From: Mucilaginibacter dorajii
Lineage (GTDB): Bacteria; Bacteroidota; Bacteroidia; Sphingobacteriales; Sphingobacteriaceae
Assembly (NCBI RefSeq): GCF_024808255.1
Contig: NZ_JANTYS010000005.1
Coordinates: 248,001-312,000, forward strand
Direction: 5' to 3'
Length of the DNA stretch: 64,000 bases
Shown: piece after piece, positions 35,511 to 44,743 of the stretch
Numbering within the stretch: position 1 is the stretch's first letter
How the letters are laid out: every line of letters begins with the position of its first letter
Program-made: the position numbers and the translations under genes
Notes under the pieces: model-generated
What the model was told of the DNA's origin: nothing
The model's database searches: none
Seen by the model: only the letters and a program-made list of their open reading frames with translations

Positions 35511-38500
35511 TTATAACTGAACATTTATCCCTACGTTAAACACCTTTTGTACCGGGTAGCCCAGGCCATTGCCGCCCTGCTCAGGGTCCCAAAGCTTAAA
35601 GGCGCTTATCAGGAACAGGTTGGTGCCATTGGCGTAAATTCTTAAACTTGATATGTGAAACTTTTTAAGCGTACGCTCTTTGATGTTATATCCTATTTCG
35701 GCAGTTTTCATTCGCAGAAAAGCACCACTACGCATCCACCAGTTTGAGGGCTCATTATTGTTGGTATTTTCTGTTAAGCCCAATCGTGGCCATAAAGCAT
35801 ACAGGTTACGGTTATCTTCAGACCAGTGATCTTTAGCGATCACATCAAGCAAGCCGTGCTGGTAACCACCATTGGCCACAAAGGGAGATACGGCGTTTGG
35901 ATCGATAAAGAACGATGACCTGGCCGATCCCTGGAAAAATGTGCTGATATCAAAGTTTTTGTAACCGAATGAAAAACCGAAACCGTAAATGATCTCGGGC
36001 GTGGTTGGATAGCCCAACCCATTGATCATATCCAGATCTGTGATCTGGCCGTCGCCATTTAAATCCCGGTATTTGATATCGCCGCCTCTTACCTCGCCAT
36101 AATTTTGTTTTGGCGAATTTTTCACATCCTGGTCATCAACAAACAGCCGTTCGGCAACAAGGCCGTAAACTTCGCCCAATGACTGCCCCACCCGCGAAAG
36201 GTATTGTTCATTTGCCGGATAATTTGGCTCTTCGTTAACCAATAGCTTACTGGCCGCATAGGTAAACGTACCACGCATTTGCAGCCAGGCATTGCCAAAG
36301 CTTTTATTATAATCCATAGACACATCAACGCCTTTGCCTTCTGCAACACCTACGTTGGCACTTACCGGGGCAGTTAATCCTAATGTTGTTGGGATATAAG
36401 CCCTTTGCATTAAAATATTGCTGCGGTGTTCTTTATAGGCATCAATGGTAATGTTTAGGGCATCAAATAAGCCCAGGTCCATCCCTATATTGGTTTTCTT
36501 TGATTTTTCCCAGGTGATGCCGTCATTAGCATACCTGGAGATAGAAACACCCGGCCTGTTGTACGCATAGTTTTCACCAAAGGCCGATCCGTAATTACCA
36601 TCGTTAAGGTTTACGTTTGACAGGTAAAAGAACCTGTCGTTAGGGTTACCTATCTGGTCGTTACCAACCAGGCCATATGTTGCCCTGAATTTCAGATTGT
36701 TTATTGTTTTTGACAGCCCTGCAAAAAACTTCTCGTTGCTCACATTCCAGGCTACACCAATGGATGGAAAAAAGCCAAAGCGGTTGTTTTTTGCAAAACG
36801 CTCGGACCCGTTATAGCCAAAGTTGGTTTCAAACAGGTAACGGTTATCATAACCATAAGTTAACCTGCCAGATACGCCCTGGTTACGAAACGGCAACGAC
36901 GATTGCAAATCGCCCGCGTTACCGGTAAGGTAGTTACGTTGAATACCAATAAGCAAACCGCTTACATTATGAACTTTATTAAATGTACGGTTATAGTTTA
37001 GGGCAAGCTCGCCATAAGTAGTGGTATTTACTGTTTTGGCGCCCTCATTATAATTAAGATATTCTGTGGCCGAGTTTTCATTTAATAAACTTAACGTATA
37101 GCCCCTTGGGTCGGTAATGGATGGGCTTGCCGCGTAATAAAAGGGATTATACTGCCTGCTTACCGTGAAGTATGAGTAACGCTGGGTATAAACCATTCCC
37201 CTGGCTGATAAGCCTTCGGTAATGAATTTAAGGTCCTGCTTTAATTCAAGCTGCACATTTAAGGTAGATGTGTTGTATTGTTGAAAGCCCGATACCATAT
37301 CGGCAAAAGGGTTATCATAAACATCGCCGTTTGAGCCCCTTGCCGCATTACCAAATAAGGGGTGCTTTACCAATGGCAGATTGGAAGCCGGAAAAGTTGC
37401 CGGGAATAATACCGGGTTGGCATTTAACGCGCTGTTAAACACCTGCCCGCCACCACCCACAGGACCATTATAACCATCAAAATTGCCCGATGTTCTTAAA
37501 ATAACCTCGGTAGATGGGGTAACTTTTACATTGATGTTTGAACGGATCTGGTAGGTTTTTAAACTAACGTTATTATTGAAGTTATTACCGGTCTGGGCTT
37601 TTAATACGCCGTTATCCTGGTTAACAGTACCGGCTATGTAATATTGCGCACGGTTAACACCGCCGCTTAAATTTAGGTTTAGCCGTTGGTTGTTGGTATA
37701 ATTTTTTATTAACTGCCCTACCCAGTTATTGTTGGGATAAAGCAAAGGGTTATCGCCCGCCTGGGTGTGGTCAATTTTATTTTGTGTATAAGGCAAGGGC
37801 GAAAGAGGATTGCGGGTAAGGGCGGCCTCGTTAGACAGCTTCATAAAAGTGATATTATCGGCCAGGGCAAAGTTTTGTGTATTTGACGATGTTGAATTTT
37901 CAAAACGCACATTAAATTTAGTGTCGCCCGCCTTGCCGGATTTTGTGGTAACCAAAATAACGCCATTTGCACCACGGGCACCATACAGTGAAGAAGCGGC
38001 AGCGTCTTTCAGGATAGAAAAACCAGCAATATCATCGGGCTGTAAACGGGCCAGGTCTGTTGACGTTGATTCCATACCGTCAATCAGGATCAGCGGGTCT
38101 ATTTTTCCCGATCCAAAAGAAGTAATACCCCTAATAAAGAAGGAGGCATTATCGGCCCCCGGCTCGCCACTGCGCTGGTACGATATTAAACCGGCTATAC
38201 GGCCGGCCAGCATAGTGGTTAAGTTACTGGTTGGGCCTTTAAGCTCCTTAGGGCTGATGGTAGTAATGGCACTTACCATACTCTCCTTTTTTTGCGTACC
38301 GTAGGCTACAACCACAACCTCGTTCAGGTCGTTTTTGTCATCAAGCAGCGTTACATCAATGGTGTGGCGGTCATTTACCGCAATTTCCTGTTTAACGTAA
38401 CCTAAAAAGGAAAATACAAGTGTATCGGTACGCTTTGGCAACTTGATGGTGTAATCGCCCTGCAGGGTAGATATGGTACCGGTTTTTGTATGCTTAACCG

Positions 38501-38657
38501 TAACACTAACGCCGGGCATCACCAGCCCTTTGTTATCAACTATTTTACCGCTTACGGTAAATGACGTTTGCGCCCGGGAAACCTCCCCCAGGGCCAATAG
38601 CAACATTAAACAACAAAGGTACTTCACCTTTAAATAGGTAAAAATTCTTCCATTCAT
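35511..38657 (-). CDS. SusC/RagA family TonB-linked outer-membrane transporter
   Basis: A 1048-residue outer-membrane transporter: signal peptide (1-29), carboxypeptidase-like domain (~32-110, FTVSGKIVDNKGLVMPGVSVTVK), the SusC signature LNEVVVVAYGTQKKESMVSAI, a plug (~125-235 with ILKDAAASSLYGARGANGVILVTTK) and the barrel up to the C-terminal NVGINVQL. It imports the oligosaccharide held by SusD with TonB energy. First gene of the operon susC-susD-lipoprotein-lipoprotein, and possibly the esterase after the repeat region. The substrate is not shown by the sequence. Confidence 0.96.
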   Translation of the reverse strand: MNGRIFTYLKVKYLCCLMLLLALGEVSRAQTSFTVSGKIVDNKGLVMPGVSVTVKHTKTGTISTLQGDYTIKLPKRTDTLVFSFLGYVKQEIAVNDRHTIDVTLLDDKNDLNEVVVVAYGTQKKESMVSAITTISPKELKGPTSNLTTMLAGRIAGLISYQRSGEPGADNASFFIRGITSFGSGKIDPLILIDGMESTSTDLARLQPDDIAGFSILKDAAASSLYGARGANGVILVTTKSGKAGDTKFNVRFENSTSSNTQNFALADNITFMKLSNEAALTRNPLSPLPYTQNKIDHTQAGDNPLLYPNNNWVGQLIKNYTNNQRLNLNLSGGVNRAQYYIAGTVNQDNGVLKAQTGNNFNNNVSLKTYQIRSNINVKVTPSTEVILRTSGNFDGYNGPVGGGGQVFNSALNANPVLFPATFPASNLPLVKHPLFGNAARGSNGDVYDNPFADMVSGFQQYNTSTLNVQLELKQDLKFITEGLSARGMVYTQRYSYFTVSRQYNPFYYAASPSITDPRGYTLSLLNENSATEYLNYNEGAKTVNTTTYGELALNYNRTFNKVHNVSGLLIGIQRNYLTGNAGDLQSSLPFRNQGVSGRLTYGYDNRYLFETNFGYNGSERFAKNNRFGFFPSIGVAWNVSNEKFFAGLSKTINNLKFRATYGLVGNDQIGNPNDRFFYLSNVNLNDGNYGSAFGENYAYNRPGVSISRYANDGITWEKSKKTNIGMDLGLFDALNITIDAYKEHRSNILMQRAYIPTTLGLTAPVSANVGVAEGKGVDVSMDYNKSFGNAWLQMRGTFTYAASKLLVNEEPNYPANEQYLSRVGQSLGEVYGLVAERLFVDDQDVKNSPKQNYGEVRGGDIKYRDLNGDGQITDLDMINGLGYPTTPEIIYGFGFSFGYKNFDISTFFQGSARSSFFIDPNAVSPFVANGGYQHGLLDVIAKDHWSEDNRNLYALWPRLGLTENTNNNEPSNWWMRSGAFLRMKTAEIGYNIKERTLKKFHISSLRIYANGTNLFLISAFKLWDPEQGGNGLGYPVQKVFNVGINVQL

Positions 38658-38764
38658 AATTGGTTTGAGTAAAGGTTAATTTATAATTTTATAATTTGTG
38701 TATACATAATTACATATTAAAAAATAAGAAACAAAATTTTTTGCAATAAAATTTTAAATACCTA

Positions 38765-38793
38765 TAAATATACACTTTACATGGACTTTTCAA
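38765..38793 (-). promoter_or_regulatory. Candidate promoter of the susC operon
   Basis: On the minus strand TTG (38791-38793) and TATATTTA (38765-38772) are 18 nt apart, close to the Bacteroidota TTTG-N19-TAnnTTTG pattern, with one mismatch in the -7 box. It leaves a ~100-nt leader. Other AT-rich positions in this region could also serve. Confidence 0.3.
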
Positions 38794-38863
38794 TTGAAAT
38801 AGAAAGCACTAAAAGAGGTGAAATCAGAAAAATACAAGCTGATTTAAGGTTAAATTAAGGTAC

Positions 38864-38895
38864 ATATTTTATAATGTAACTACATTATAAAATAT
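38864..38895. promoter_or_regulatory. Perfect 15+15 bp palindrome upstream of susC, candidate GntR operator
   Basis: ATATTTTATAATGTA (38864-38878) and its exact complement (38881-38895) are separated by AC. The core ATGT-N4-ACAT (38874-38885) is the same motif as at the glycosidase and isomerase promoters. It lies ~207 bp upstream of the susC start and outside the terminator at 38943. Confidence 0.5.
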
Positions 38896-38942
38896 TTTAA
38901 AAAGTTGAGCGATACATTTGGGACGCAACCGAATGATATGTA

Positions 38943-38972
38943 AAACAAAACGGGCCGTTTCGCGGCCCGTTC
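38943..38972 (-). terminator. Terminator of the glycosidase-like gene
   Basis: ACGGGCCG (38950-38957) and CGGCCCGT (38963-38970) form a GC-rich stem with a 5-nt loop. On the minus strand it is followed by TTTTGTTTTA. It lies ~60 bp past the stop at 39033 and separates that gene from the susC operon. Confidence 0.85.
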
Positions 38973-39032
38973 ATACATTTCAATAATTTGCAGGTTTTTT
39001 ATAGGTTCTTGCTACTTTTTATCGTTTTTCTT

Positions 39033-40328
39033 TCAATTTTTAGCAGCCCATTGCTTTAAAATTCTAATTGCTTCATATAAAACCCCGGCCTCACCCCTAA
39101 AATCACCAGATCCTTTTGGGGCACCGGTTTGCACATCATACCATTCAAAAAAACCTTTATTGGCCAGCGCCCTATCCAACATAGGCGATAATTCGGCATA
39201 AGCCTCGTTAACATATCCATAGTCAACCAATGGAGCTATCATACGCCCCCCAAACCAGGTCCAGTCGCCACCATTTTGGTAATTATAGGGCTGCATATTT
39301 GGGTATTGCTTGGCAGGATATGGCGGATATACCGTTATGCCTATAGTGCCATGATTTTCTTTCGCGGCAGCGGCAACCATTTGCCTGTTTATCTCTTTAA
39401 CCTCCGCAGGCGTGTTAAAGCCTGCTATAATTGCGCACACAGATCCCCCGGTATACAGGATCTCTTTTTCATTAAAATCGGGCGAAAAAGGGCTGCCATT
39501 CAGGTAGATATGAGGGATGTATTTTAGAGTTGGCTTATCCCACAAATACCTGCGTACATTTTTAGTGGTATTTACAGCCACAAGCGCCCAGTTTTGCTTC
39601 TCCTTATACCCCTTTGGCTTCATTGCTTCAAAATCATGTAAAGCCTTAACAAACATGGCGTTATCATATATATCTATAGTCCATTTGGTTTTATCGTTAA
39701 TGGCTACACCCCAGCCGCTTTCCGATTGAACATCGCCCCAGTCAATAGTAGTAGCGCCGGTAACCAGTCCATATTGTTTCGACCACCTGTCTTTTTGCAG
39801 GTAAACAAAAGCGTCTTCCATCCGCTCCAATACGGTTTTGCCGCCTATCACTTCGGTAAGGATGCTTTTATCACCCGTAACATCAATATATTTTTTAACC
39901 GCTTGTACCAATGACGATTCCTGGTCAGTTTCCACCGTATTTTTATGGGCCGCCCAGCCGCGCAACAGCGGTGAGTAACGATATTTATAACCTACATTAG
40001 CCTTAGCACTATCCACTACCCCATCCACTATATTGCCGTCTTCGCCCTGGATTTTGAAGAACATCAGCAGGTTATTCTTTACCTCTTCTTTAGGATGCGC
40101 CTGAAGCGATCCTTTAATAAAAGTGTTAAAATCTCGAATCCAAACCTCATTATAAGATGTACCCGCAGAGAAACCGGAAAGCAATTTTAAAGCACGGGCC
40201 TGGATGGTATCCAGCCGACTATCGGCTAAAATAGTTTTGGCAAGCGCAGCCCTGTTATTGACCTGGGCATTAACATTTAAACCGAAAAATAAAGACAAAG
40301 AAATAAAGGCTGGCAAAATTAATTTCAT
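39033..40328 (-). CDS. (alpha/alpha)6-barrel glycosidase-like secreted protein
   Basis: A 431-residue protein with signal peptide (1-21, ending NVNA) and alternating helices of a six-hairpin glycosidase fold. Conserved-looking patches rich in acidic and aromatic residues are SYNEVWIRDFNTFI, GATTIDWGDVQSESGWG, TIDIYDNAMFVKAL and NGGDWTWFGGRMIAPLVDYGY, followed by GSGDFRGEAGVLYEAIRIL; these may line the active site. It does not match the GH92, GH125 or GH88 motifs I know, so the substrate is open. Its promoter mirrors that of the isomerase gene, which ties it to the same regulon. Confidence 0.65.
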   Translation of the reverse strand: MKLILPAFISLSLFFGLNVNAQVNNRAALAKTILADSRLDTIQARALKLLSGFSAGTSYNEVWIRDFNTFIKGSLQAHPKEEVKNNLLMFFKIQGEDGNIVDGVVDSAKANVGYKYRYSPLLRGWAAHKNTVETDQESSLVQAVKKYIDVTGDKSILTEVIGGKTVLERMEDAFVYLQKDRWSKQYGLVTGATTIDWGDVQSESGWGVAINDKTKWTIDIYDNAMFVKALHDFEAMKPKGYKEKQNWALVAVNTTKNVRRYLWDKPTLKYIPHIYLNGSPFSPDFNEKEILYTGGSVCAIIAGFNTPAEVKEINRQMVAAAAKENHGTIGITVYPPYPAKQYPNMQPYNYQNGGDWTWFGGRMIAPLVDYGYVNEAYAELSPMLDRALANKGFFEWYDVQTGAPKGSGDFRGEAGVLYEAIRILKQWAAKN

Positions 40329-40388
40329 GCAGATGGGATTTTAGTGTTTATGGTTTACAATGATGTTTTTGTTGAAACAATCAAAAAT

Positions 40389-40424
40389 ATGTACAAACAT
40401 AAAAATATAAAAATACATTCCAAA
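40389..40424 (-). promoter_or_regulatory. Promoter and overlapping GntR-type operator of the glycosidase-like gene
   Basis: On the minus strand TTTG (40421-40424), a 19-nt spacer and TATGTTTG (40394-40401) match the Bacteroidota promoter exactly. ATGT-N4-ACAT (40389-40400) covers the -7 box. The same layout, including ATTTGGAAT at the -33 element, occurs before the isomerase gene. Confidence 0.7.
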
Positions 40425-40604
40425 TTTCCGGTGTTAATTTTACTCAAAAGCCCATTTTTTGCTGCAAAACAGCACTATACCAACTAAATCAGATCTAATT
40501 TCTTTATAAAAGAACGGTATATACATATAAACATGTTATGTTCACTAAATAATCATTTAATTTGCAATACATATTGTTTATAAAACCTTTACAAATACCG
40601 GGAT

Positions 40605-41339
40605 ATGAAACTTTCCATTGATCATAAAAGCGCTGTGCCCCTTCACATACAGGCCGAAACCCTGCTGCGGGAAATGATAAAAGAACCCGAATACCAGGCG
40701 GGCAAATTACTCCCTAATGAGGTGGACCTAGCAAAAATACTCGCTATATCCCGTACTACTTTACGCCAGGCCATAAACAAACTGGTTTACGAGGAACTGC
40801 TGGTTAGAAAAAAGCGATTGGGCACCAAGGTGGCACAGTCAAAAATGAGCTCAAAATCAATGAATTGGCTCAGTTTTACACAGGAAATGCAGGCCCGGGG
40901 TATCCCTATTAAAAACTACGAACTACATGTAAGCTGGGTTTATCCGGATGATTATATAGCCAATTTTTTTGATATTAAAACCGAAAAAAAGATCATGAAA
41001 CTGGAGCGCTTGCGCGGTAATGCTGATGAAGCTTTTGTTTATTTTGTATCGTACTTTCACCCCAGGATTGGCCTTACCGGCGATGAGGATTTCAAAAAAC
41101 CATTGTACGAAATGCTTGAAAATGAACATTCCGTAGTTGCAAACCTATCAAAAGAAGAGATCAGCGCCAGAGCTGCCGATAAACTGATAGCCGGCAAGCT
41201 GGAGATAGACCCAGGCAGCCCTGTACTATTCAGAAAACGTTTTGTATTTGACCAGGGCGACCGACCCATGGAGTACAATTTGGGCTATTACAAGGCCGAA
41301 AGCTTTATTTATACTGTAGAGAGCAGGCGCAACAGTTAA
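40605..41339 (+). CDS. GntR family transcriptional regulator, HutC type (UTRA domain)
   Basis: A 244-residue regulator. The N-terminal winged helix (~5-75) reads VPLHIQAETLLREMI, then LLPNEVDLAKILAISRTTLRQAINKLVYEELLVRKKRLGTKV. The UTRA effector domain (~90-238) includes FTQEMQARGIPIKNYEL, LERLRGNADEAFVYFVSYFHP and GSPVLFRKRFVFDQGDRPMEYNLGYYKAESF. HutC-type members sense sugars or sugar phosphates. The gene lies between two promoters carrying ATGT-N4-ACAT sites and probably controls the surrounding mannose/glycan genes. Confidence 0.93.
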   Translation: MKLSIDHKSAVPLHIQAETLLREMIKEPEYQAGKLLPNEVDLAKILAISRTTLRQAINKLVYEELLVRKKRLGTKVAQSKMSSKSMNWLSFTQEMQARGIPIKNYELHVSWVYPDDYIANFFDIKTEKKIMKLERLRGNADEAFVYFVSYFHPRIGLTGDEDFKKPLYEMLENEHSVVANLSKEEISARAADKLIAGKLEIDPGSPVLFRKRFVFDQGDRPMEYNLGYYKAESFIYTVESRRNS

Positions 41340-41364
41340 ATTTTTATTAAATGTGAAACTCATA

Positions 41365-41400
41365 TTTGGAATTTAAGGAAAATACAATATGTTTGCACAT
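41365..41400 (+). promoter_or_regulatory. Promoter and overlapping GntR-type operator of the isomerase gene
   Basis: TTTG (41365-41368), a 19-nt spacer and TATGTTTG (41388-41395) form a consensus Bacteroidota promoter. ATGT-N4-ACAT (41389-41400) overlaps the -7 box, so a bound repressor would block initiation. The expected transcript starts near 41402, which supports the ATG at 41420 as start codon. Confidence 0.72.
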
Positions 41401-41419
41401 TATGACATATACTGATTGT

Positions 41420-43231
41420 ATGAGTAAGGATTCTGTTTTAAAAAGCGATTTCGAAGTTGATCCGCAGGAATTGAGGTCGACCAGGCAGTTTCTTATTCCC
41501 GCCCAAAAAGAAACACCCGCCATTGCCAAATACGATATCTACCCTACTTTTAAAACTGACGGGCCTATTTACGCGGGTTTTGAAAGCCTGGCAGCCTGGA
41601 TAATGGCCCAGGAAAAAGACGTGGTGATTGACGGCTACTCTGCCGTTTATTGGGACATTTTTGTGAACGAGCTTAACGATGAGCTTCACAAAAAAGGAGT
41701 TGAGGCAAACTGGGTAAACAGCCATACAGCTTTCAAACCAGAAGACACTATCAATCAACTAATTGCCCCTTCTATGGGTGGCGATGATCCGTTGTTTGGC
41801 AAGATCTACGAGGGTGATCTTTCTGATCTTTTCGATTACCAAAAACTAAGTTCATTAAAACCAGTTGATGGGCGACTTAATATCATTTATGGCAGTGGTG
41901 CCGCATTGGCTAAATGGGATGCTGTTGTACTATATATTGATGTACCTAAAAACGAGATCCAGTTTCGCTCAAGGGCAAACAAGATCTGCAACCTGGGCGA
42001 TCATCAGCCCGTAGACCCTAAAGTTCAATACAAACGTTTTTACTTTGTTGAATGGCCCCTGTTAAATAAACATAAAAAACAATTACTGCCGTTAGTTGAT
42101 GTAATTATTGACGAGCAGCGGATTACCGATATCAGCTGGACAACCGGCGGAACGCTAAGGGATACGCTGAAAACCATGTCGCGCAATATGCTTAGACCAA
42201 GGCCATGGTTTGAGCCCGGCGTGTGGGGCGGTCAGTGGATAAAAGATCATATAAACGGCTTGAATAACGACGTGGTGAACTACGCATGGTCGTTTGAACT
42301 TATCGCTCCCGAAAACGGCATCATATTGCAATACCGGAATACTATGCTTGAGGTATCGTTGGATACCTTATTTTTATATAATAACATAGCTATTTTAGGA
42401 AAAGCGGCAGAAAGATTTGGCGATGCCTTCCCTATCCGTTTTGACTTTCTGGATACTTTTGATGGCGGTAACCTTTCCCTGCAATGCCACCCTACTGTAC
42501 CCTACACCAAAAAGAATTTTGGCGAAAACTTTACCCAGGACGAGACCTACTACATCCTTGACGCCGAACCTGGCGCCGAAGTTTATTTAGGTTTCCAGGA
42601 AAATATTGATAAACAAGAATTTAGAACGGTTTTAGAGGATAGCTTTAAAAACAATGAGCCTGTGGAGATTGGCAATTATGTGCAGATTTTCCCAGCAAAA
42701 AAACATGATCTATTCCTGATTCCCAATGGTACGGTACACTGCTCGGGCAAAAACAATATGGTGCTGGAAATTAGCGCGACTCCCTATATTTTTACCTTTA
42801 AAATGTATGACTGGCTTCGCCCGGATTTGAACGGCAACCCGCGTACCTTAAACATTGACCGGGCATTTGAAAATTTAGATTTCAGTCGCAAAGGCAAAGT
42901 TGTTGCCGATACATTGATATCAAAACAAAGCATCGTAAAAAAAGGGAACGACTGGCAGGTAGTCAATCTAAGCACCCATCCCGATCACTTTTACGCCGTG
43001 GAGCGCTTTGAATTTGATACCCTTATTGAAGAATACACCAATAACCAATGCCATGTACTTAGCCTTGTTGAAGGCGAAAGTATTATGGTAACAACCAACG
43101 ACCTGCAACAGGTAATTCATTACGCCGAAACGTTTATAATACCCGCCGACGCTGTTAAATATACTTTAACAAACACAGGCAAAAACAGTGCTAAGGTGAT
43201 CAAAGCATTTGTTAAGGACGAATGCTGCTAA
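41420..43231 (+). CDS. Class I mannose-6-phosphate isomerase
   Basis: A ~603-residue protein of the long Bacteroidota form. The first ~270 residues are an extra P-loop-kinase-like domain (FESLAAWIMAQEKDVVIDGYSAVYWD and IIYGSGAALAKWDAVVLYID). The isomerase cupin follows, with zinc-site blocks LQCHPTVPYTKKNFGENFTQDETYYIL and LIPNGTVHCSGKNNMVLEIS. It interconverts mannose-6-phosphate and fructose-6-phosphate. Starts at 41366 (TTG) and 41402 lie on or before the predicted transcription start, so 41420 (MSKDSVLKSDF) is chosen. Followed 39 bp later by the sugar porter. Confidence 0.88.
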   Translation: MSKDSVLKSDFEVDPQELRSTRQFLIPAQKETPAIAKYDIYPTFKTDGPIYAGFESLAAWIMAQEKDVVIDGYSAVYWDIFVNELNDELHKKGVEANWVNSHTAFKPEDTINQLIAPSMGGDDPLFGKIYEGDLSDLFDYQKLSSLKPVDGRLNIIYGSGAALAKWDAVVLYIDVPKNEIQFRSRANKICNLGDHQPVDPKVQYKRFYFVEWPLLNKHKKQLLPLVDVIIDEQRITDISWTTGGTLRDTLKTMSRNMLRPRPWFEPGVWGGQWIKDHINGLNNDVVNYAWSFELIAPENGIILQYRNTMLEVSLDTLFLYNNIAILGKAAERFGDAFPIRFDFLDTFDGGNLSLQCHPTVPYTKKNFGENFTQDETYYILDAEPGAEVYLGFQENIDKQEFRTVLEDSFKNNEPVEIGNYVQIFPAKKHDLFLIPNGTVHCSGKNNMVLEISATPYIFTFKMYDWLRPDLNGNPRTLNIDRAFENLDFSRKGKVVADTLISKQSIVKKGNDWQVVNLSTHPDHFYAVERFEFDTLIEEYTNNQCHVLSLVEGESIMVTTNDLQQVIHYAETFIIPADAVKYTLTNTGKNSAKVIKAFVKDECC

Positions 43232-43270
43232 CATCTATACCATACTAAACCAACCTATATACCTAATTTT

Positions 43271-44680
43271 ATGAGCCAGGAGAATTTAAAGTCTGTAAAT
43301 AGCAGGTCGACCTTGTTTTTGGTGGCCATTACTTTGGTGGCAACACTCGGGGGGCTCCTTTTTGGGTTTGATATGGCGGTGATCTCGGGCGTGTTGCCTT
43401 TTGTTAAAAGTCAGTTTACCCTGTCTGATGCCTCCGAGGGTTGGTTTGTATCATCGGCTTTAATAGGCTGTATCATCGGCGTAGCCTTTTCCGGTGACTT
43501 GAGCGACCGACTGGGCCGTAAAAAAATGCTGATGCTCTCGGCCATACTTTTCCTGTTGTCGGCTATCGGTTCGGCACTATCATCCGGCTTTACGCTGCTT
43601 ATACTGGCCCGTATGCTTGGCGGTATGGGTGTTGGTGTTGCTTCAATTGTAGCACCACTATATATATCAGAAATTGCCCCTGCCAATATCAGGGGGCGTT
43701 TGGTTACCTTTTATCAGCTGGCCATTACAGCGGGCATATTGGTTGCTTATTTAACCAATTCGGGCTTACTGAGCTTTTCTCTTCATTATAAAGGTGATGG
43801 ACTGGCCCATGTGTTAGATTTGATATTGGTTAAAGAGGTATGGCGTAGTATGCTTGGTTTAGGGGTTATCCCTGCCCTATTGTTTTTTGCCGGTCTTTGC
43901 TTTGTGCCCGAAAGCCCGCGCTGGCTCATCCAAAAAGGTAAAACCCAGGAAGGCATTGCCATTTTAGTTAAAATAAATGGCACCGAAGCGGCAGAAAAAG
44001 ACACTTTGCAAATCAAAAATACCCAAAACCAGGAAAAGGGATCATATAAAGAAGTTTTTGCACCGGCTATGCGCAAGCCCCTGCTTATTGGTTTGCTATT
44101 GCCTTTATTCTCGCAATTCAGTGGCATCAACGCGGTAATCTACTACGGGCCACGCATTTTGAGCGATGCTGGCATCAACATTACCAACGCGCTATTAGGC
44201 CAAATCATTTTTGGATTAGCCAATTTCATCTTCACGCTCATCGCCATCTGGAAGGTTGATAAAATGGGGCGCAGGCCTTTGTATATCGTAGGTGCATTGG
44301 GAGCGACCGTTTGCTTGTTTTTTACAGGCGTTTGTTTTTATACCGGTGCAACCAACAATATCGCCTTGGTTGTGAGCATTATTTTGTTCCTGGCTTGTTT
44401 CGCATTTTCTATTGGACCGCTTAAGTTTGTGATAGCATCTGAAATTTTCCCCACCAAAATACGCGGCAGGGCTATGGCCTTAAGCATCATGACCATGTGG
44501 GTGGCCGATACCATTGTTGGTCAGCTTACGCCGATATTTTTAGGCTCGATAGGCCCGGCAGTTACTTTTTGGTTCTTCTCGGCTTGTTGCCTCCTCTCCT
44601 TTTTTGTGGTTTACAAATTGGTGCCGGAGACCAAAGGTAAATCGTTAGAGGAAGTGCAGGAGATTTGGGCCGGTCATTAA
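43271..44680 (+). CDS. Sugar porter family MFS transporter
   Basis: A 469-residue, 12-helix inner-membrane sugar/proton symporter. Family marks are GGLLFGFDMAVISGVLPF in helix 1, DRLGRKKML between helices 2 and 3, PESPRWLIQKGK before the central loop, QFSGINAVIYYGPRI in helix 7, DKMGRRPLYIVG and the C-terminal PETKGKSLEEVQEIW. Relatives carry xylose, glucose, galactose or arabinose. Downstream of the isomerase in the same direction, it probably takes up mannose or a related monosaccharide made by the periplasmic glycosidases. Confidence 0.93.
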   Translation: MSQENLKSVNSRSTLFLVAITLVATLGGLLFGFDMAVISGVLPFVKSQFTLSDASEGWFVSSALIGCIIGVAFSGDLSDRLGRKKMLMLSAILFLLSAIGSALSSGFTLLILARMLGGMGVGVASIVAPLYISEIAPANIRGRLVTFYQLAITAGILVAYLTNSGLLSFSLHYKGDGLAHVLDLILVKEVWRSMLGLGVIPALLFFAGLCFVPESPRWLIQKGKTQEGIAILVKINGTEAAEKDTLQIKNTQNQEKGSYKEVFAPAMRKPLLIGLLLPLFSQFSGINAVIYYGPRILSDAGINITNALLGQIIFGLANFIFTLIAIWKVDKMGRRPLYIVGALGATVCLFFTGVCFYTGATNNIALVVSIILFLACFAFSIGPLKFVIASEIFPTKIRGRAMALSIMTMWVADTIVGQLTPIFLGSIGPAVTFWFFSACCLLSFFVVYKLVPETKGKSLEEVQEIWAGH

Positions 44681-44743
44681 TTTGCGACTTAATGTTGGCT
44701 TAACACATTCTCTTTATCTTCGGCGCTGTACAAAAACTACCGA

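Noticed and set aside
37810..38304. 164-codon frame on the plus strand opposite susC
   Set aside because: It is the shadow of the SusC plug domain, which is strongly supported in the other strand by motifs and length.
41366..41419. Longer start of the isomerase at 41366 or 41402
   Set aside because: Both lie on or upstream of the predicted transcription start after the TATGTTTG box.
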